In this document: positions 60,150 through 64,000 of the stretch, piece by piece
Layout of the letters: each line of letters starts with the position of its first letter
Position numbering within the stretch: position 1 is the stretch's first letter
NCBI GenBank assembly: GCA_036186865.1
Contig: AP025075.1
Coordinates: forward strand, 13,637,219-13,701,218
Direction: 5' to 3'
DNA: 64,000 bases
From: Eustoma russellianum
Taxonomy: Eukaryota > Streptophyta > Magnoliopsida > Gentianales > Gentianaceae
Program-made: the position numbers and the translations under genes
The notes under the pieces: model-generated
The model's input: only the letters and a program-made list of their open reading frames with translations
What the model was told of the DNA's origin: nothing
Databases searched by the model: none

Positions 60150-63100
60150 TTCCCTCCCACTTGAGAAGGATTCGTCCTCGAATCTGAATCAATACTAAAT
60201 GGAGAAAGGTCAGCAACATTAAAAGTTTTAGAGATAGGACCATACCTTTCTTCAGGAAGATCGAGAACATAGGCATTATCACCAAGCCGTTTCAATACTT
60301 TGAACGGTCCATCGCCTCTTGGCTTCAACTTTGAGTCCCTTTCCTTAGGGAATCTTTCTTTCCTCAAGTGTAACCAAACAAGATCACCAGGCTCAAATAT
60401 AACAACTTTACGATTCCTGTTGGCTCTATTGGCATACACCTTATTCTTAGCTTCAAGTTGTGACTTAACCTTTTCATGCAATTCTTTCACAAGTTTTGCT
60501 TTTCGTTCACCATCTAAACTAACACGTTCATGAACAGGTATGGGAACAAGATCAAGCGAGGACAAAGGGTTAAAGCCATAAACAACTTCAAAAGGAGAAT
60601 GCAATGTTCCACTATGAACAACTCTATTGTATGCAAACTCAATATAAGCTAAGCAGTCTTCCCAATTCTTTAAGTTCTTTTGAATGACAACACGTAACAG
60701 TTGAGACAAAGTTCTATTAACAACTTCAGTTTGACCATCGGTTTGTGGGTGAGCAGTTGTAGAAAATAACAATTTAGTACCAAGTCTACTCCACAAAACA
60801 CGCCAGAAATGACTTAGAAACTTGGTATCTCTATCACTAACAATTGTACGTGGCATGCCATGCAATCTAACAATCTCCTTAAAGAACAAATCAGCAATAT
60901 GAATAGCATCATCAACTTTCTTACATGCAATGAAATGTGCCATTTTGGAAAATCTATCAACAACAACAAAGATGCTATCTTTACCAGTTTTGGATCGAGG
61001 CAATCCCAATACAAAGTCCATAGAAAGATCAGTCCAAGGTGAGCTTGGAACAGATAAGGGAGTGTACAATCCATGTGGTTGTGTTCTAGATTTTGCTTGT
61101 TTGCAAGTAATACATTGGTCACATACCTTATCAACATGTGCTTTCATATGCGGCCAGAAGAAATGCTCCTTAAGTGTTTCCAAAGTTTTTAACGAGCCAA
61201 AATGACCCATTAAACCTCCTCCATGAGCTTCTTTTATCAACAACTCTCTTAATGAACACATTGGTACACATAACTTATGTTCTTTAAACAAATAACCATC
61301 ATGCAAGTAATATTTAGCAAAAGGTGAATCAATGCATGCTTGATAGATAGAACTAAAGTCATGATCAGAATGATACATCTCTTTGATAGACTCAAAACCA
61401 AACATGTTACATGAAAGAGTAGTAATCAAAGTATAGCGACGAGATAATGCATCAGCAACAACATTTTCTTTTCCTTGCTTATACTTGATCACATAAGGGA
61501 ATTGTTCAATGAATTCAACCCATTTGGCATGTCTTTTGTTCAATTTTCCTTGACCTTTTAGATACTTAAGGCTTTCATGATCAGTATGAATCACAAATTC
61601 CTTAGGTTGCAGATAATGTTGCCAAGTTTGTAAAGAACGGACAAGGGCATACAATTCTTTATCATAGGTTGAATAATTTATGGAAGCTCCTTTCAATTTC
61701 TCACTAAAGTAGGCAACAGGTTTGTTACCTTGATGCAATACAGCTCCAATGCCAACTCCACTGGCATCACATTCAACTTCAAACATTTCATCAAAGTTGG
61801 GCAATCTCAGGATAGGTGCAGAAGTTAGACGTTTCTTAAGTTCCTCAAAGGCTTGTTGTTGTGATTCTCCCCATTCAAAACTTACATCTTTCTTGACTAA
61901 CTCATTCAAGGGTGCAGCTATGGTAGAGAAATCCTTCACAAAACGTCTATAGAAGCTAGCTAATCCATGAAAACTCCTAACATCTCCAGCAGACTTAGGG
62001 GTTGGCCACTCAGTTATGGATTTAACTTTCTCTTGGTCCATTTCAATTCCTTCAGCACTAATCACAAATCCTAAGAATGTAACCTTCTCCAGACAGAAAG
62101 AACACTTCTTGAAATTAGCATACAACTTTTCTTTCTGTAGGGTGACAAAAACAGCTCTAAGATGGATCAGATGTTCACTTAGGGTTTTGGAGTAGATAAG
62201 AATGTCATCAAAGTAAACTACTACAAATTTCCCTATGAATTTCCTTAAGACCTCATTCATTAACCTCATGAAAGTACTAGGGGCGTTGGTTAAACCAAAG
62301 GGCATAACTAACCATTCGTACAATCCAAATTTAGTCTTAAAGGCAGTTTTCCATTCATCACCTTCCCTAATTCTCACTTGGAAATAACCTTGTTTAAGAT
62401 CTACTTTGCTAAAGCATCTAGACCCATGCAACATATCCAACATGTCATCCAACCTAGGAATAGGGTATCTATACTTCACAGTGATCTTATTGATGGCTCT
62501 ACAATCAGTACACATTCTCCAAGTTCCATCTTTCTTAGGGACAATGATAACAGGAACAGCACAAGGACTCATACTCTCTCTTACTTTACCTTGGGTCAAT
62601 AATTCCTCAACTTGTTTTTGGATTTCCTTAGTTTCCTCTGGATTGGCTCTATAGGCAGGTCTGTTTGGTAGAACAGCTCCTGGAATGAAATCTATTTGAT
62701 GCTCAATGCCTCTTAGAGGTGGTAAACCTGGGGGATCTCCTTCAGGAAACAAGCTAGAAAATTCTTGAAGTAAAGATGCAACTTCACTTGGTAAAGTAGA
62801 TGGTATTTCAGATGAAGAGAACAGAGTTTCTTTGTAAAGCAAGATATAAACAGTTTTGTTTGAATTGATAGCATGGAATACCTCGCTTTGAGATGCAAAG
62901 AATGCACTTTTCTTTAGAGATGGTTCAGCAGAAACTTTGATTTCTTTCGGTTCAATTTTAAGATGAGAAGTTTTCAGTTGGTTTTCTTTGATGAAAATCC
63001 TTTCCAGTTCCTTTTCTTTTGGATCATTATGGCTTTTTAACATTCGTTGTTGATCCTCAAAGACTTTGTGCGGGGGCAAGGCATTTAATTTGAACAGTTT

Positions 63101-64000
63101 GTTGTTATGCCTAAAGGAATATCTATTCAGGTAACCATCATATGTAACCTTGTTGTCAAATTGCCACGGTCTACCTAATAAGATATGACTTGATTGCATA
63201 GGGGCTACATCACATAACACCTCAGCAGAATACCCACCAATTGATAAAGGAACTAGGACTTGCTTTGTTACTTTAACTTCACCACACTCATTAAGCCATG
63301 TAAGTCTATAAGGACGGGGGTGATTAATTAAAGGTAACTCAAGTTTCCTAACAAGTTCAAAACTTGCAACATTGGTACAATGAACCGGAGTCAATGATTA
63401 AAGTGCAGACTTTCTTTTTAACCATACAGTGAATGTGGAATATGTTCTCTCTTTGTATTTCAGGTTCTTCAGTTTTAATTTGGGCACTTAGAGCTCGACG
63501 GACAACTAAGAACTCTTTTGTTTCACACTCATAATCTCTTCACTAAGCTCTTCTTCTTCCTCACATGTTTGTTCAATTTCATTGTTTTCTTCACTCTCTT
63601 CCAATTCTTCCTCAGAATAATACTCATTAGACTCTTCAATAAACAAGATGCGTTTAGGGTTGGGACATTGATTAGCAAAATGACCTTTTCCTAAGCATTT
63701 AAAACATTGAATATCACGAGTCTTAACATTAGGCGTACCTTCCACCTTGGCTTTGCCTTTATCAGTGATTGGAAGCTTTGGACGATTTTGGATGTTCTGG
63801 GTTGATTTTCCTTGGAATCCACGGCCTTGACCTTGTTGTGGACGGAAAGGCGTCCTGGGCTGTGTTCTAGGAAAACTCAAAGGATTAGTCTGAAAAGAAG
63901 GGTTAGAAGTTTTAACCTTCAGTTGTCTTTCCACTTTCTCAGCAATGTGAACCATAGAAGCCAGATCAGAGTAAGGTGTAAGTTCCACCTTAAATGCAAT
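59957..64000 (-). pseudogene. B0 gag-pol, two frameshifts, N-terminus outside window
   Basis: Read from the right edge: Gag part with zinc knuckle CFKCLGKGHFANQC (near 63692-63733) and an acidic Glu-rich linker; frame break near 63520 before TKEFLVVRRAL; protease IIDSGS (near 63385) broken at once by an extra T near 63382; then a continuous 1145-codon frame (63394-59957) with RT (YFDD at 62204-62215), RNase H, HHCC finger, D,D35E integrase, GPFKVLKR and a tail encoded in the 3' LTR ([20 protein letters not shown] ... VYMIQALI). Apart from the two frameshifts, pol looks complete. The tail in frame through the PPT is the best example here of the ORF-LTR overlap. Confidence 0.93.
60150..60162 (-). 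other. B0 polypurine tract, inside the ORF
   Basis: AAGTGGGAGGGAA on the minus strand, read in frame by the polyprotein ([10 protein letters not shown]). Confidence 0.9.

Larger units (their letters stand above)
58956..64000 (-). mobile_element. B0: B-family element, minus strand, 5' side beyond window
   Basis: 3' LTR, PPT and gag-pol seen; 5' LTR, PBS and gag start lie right of the window. GGTGA (58951-58955) is the candidate TSD in E. This is the most complete B copy here. Confidence 0.92.

Overview
The window is plant nuclear DNA made almost entirely of LTR retrotransposons inserted into one another. The primer-binding sites match the 3' end of plant initiator tRNA-Met. The gag-pol reading frames are Ty3/gypsy in order (Gag zinc knuckle, protease, reverse transcriptase, RNase H, integrase). 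The integrase sequence, LTR ends of the TGATG...CATCA type, and a polyprotein tail that runs into the 3' LTR all point to the CRM (centromeric retrotransposon) clade of chromoviruses. I found no convincing host gene, RNA gene or CRISPR array. The plant is probably a dicot, but the sequence does not identify it.

I use working family names. A: LTR TGATGAGGATC...GCATCA, with copies A0, A1 and A2. B: LTR TGATGAGCTAC...CTCATCA, with several partial copies. C: non-autonomous relatives of B, LTR TGATGAGCCCAC...CTCATCA, copies C1 and C2. D: a minus-strand relative. E: an older A-like element. F: seen as a solo LTR. There is also one TRIM.

Layout. 1-7899 is A0, cut by the window edge and sitting in a B LTR whose tail is 7900-8223; that LTR in turn sits in the gag of D (8224-10819, minus). 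10820-20284 is a large imperfect inverted repeat: two B copies face each other (left arm minus, right arm plus), each joined to the same 505 bp non-B segment, around a 1.55 kb spacer. After the right-arm LTR comes a B-type PBS and leader (20285 to about 21377), then a minus-strand Ty1/copia scrap up to 21891. E starts at 21892 and runs to the window's right side. Its 5' LTR is split by A1 (22245-30900) and A2 (31095-53151). A2 carries C1 in its 5' LTR and C2 in its gag, and C1 carries a solo B LTR in its 3' LTR, giving four levels of nesting with target-site duplications (TSDs) still readable. Inside E (53152-58955) lie a 387 bp TRIM and a solo F LTR, and E is then broken by B0 (minus, 58956 to the window end).

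How the parts work together. A and B encode, or once encoded, the enzymes for reverse transcription and integration; every visible copy is damaged, A2 least. C copies have no pol. They keep B-like LTR ends, PBS and polypurine tract, plus one Gag-like reading frame with an unusual acidic and hydrophobic C-terminal half, so they probably rely on B-type enzymes. C and D share a pair of leader hairpins that could serve packaging. The density of CRM elements suggests centromeric or pericentromeric DNA, but this is inference.
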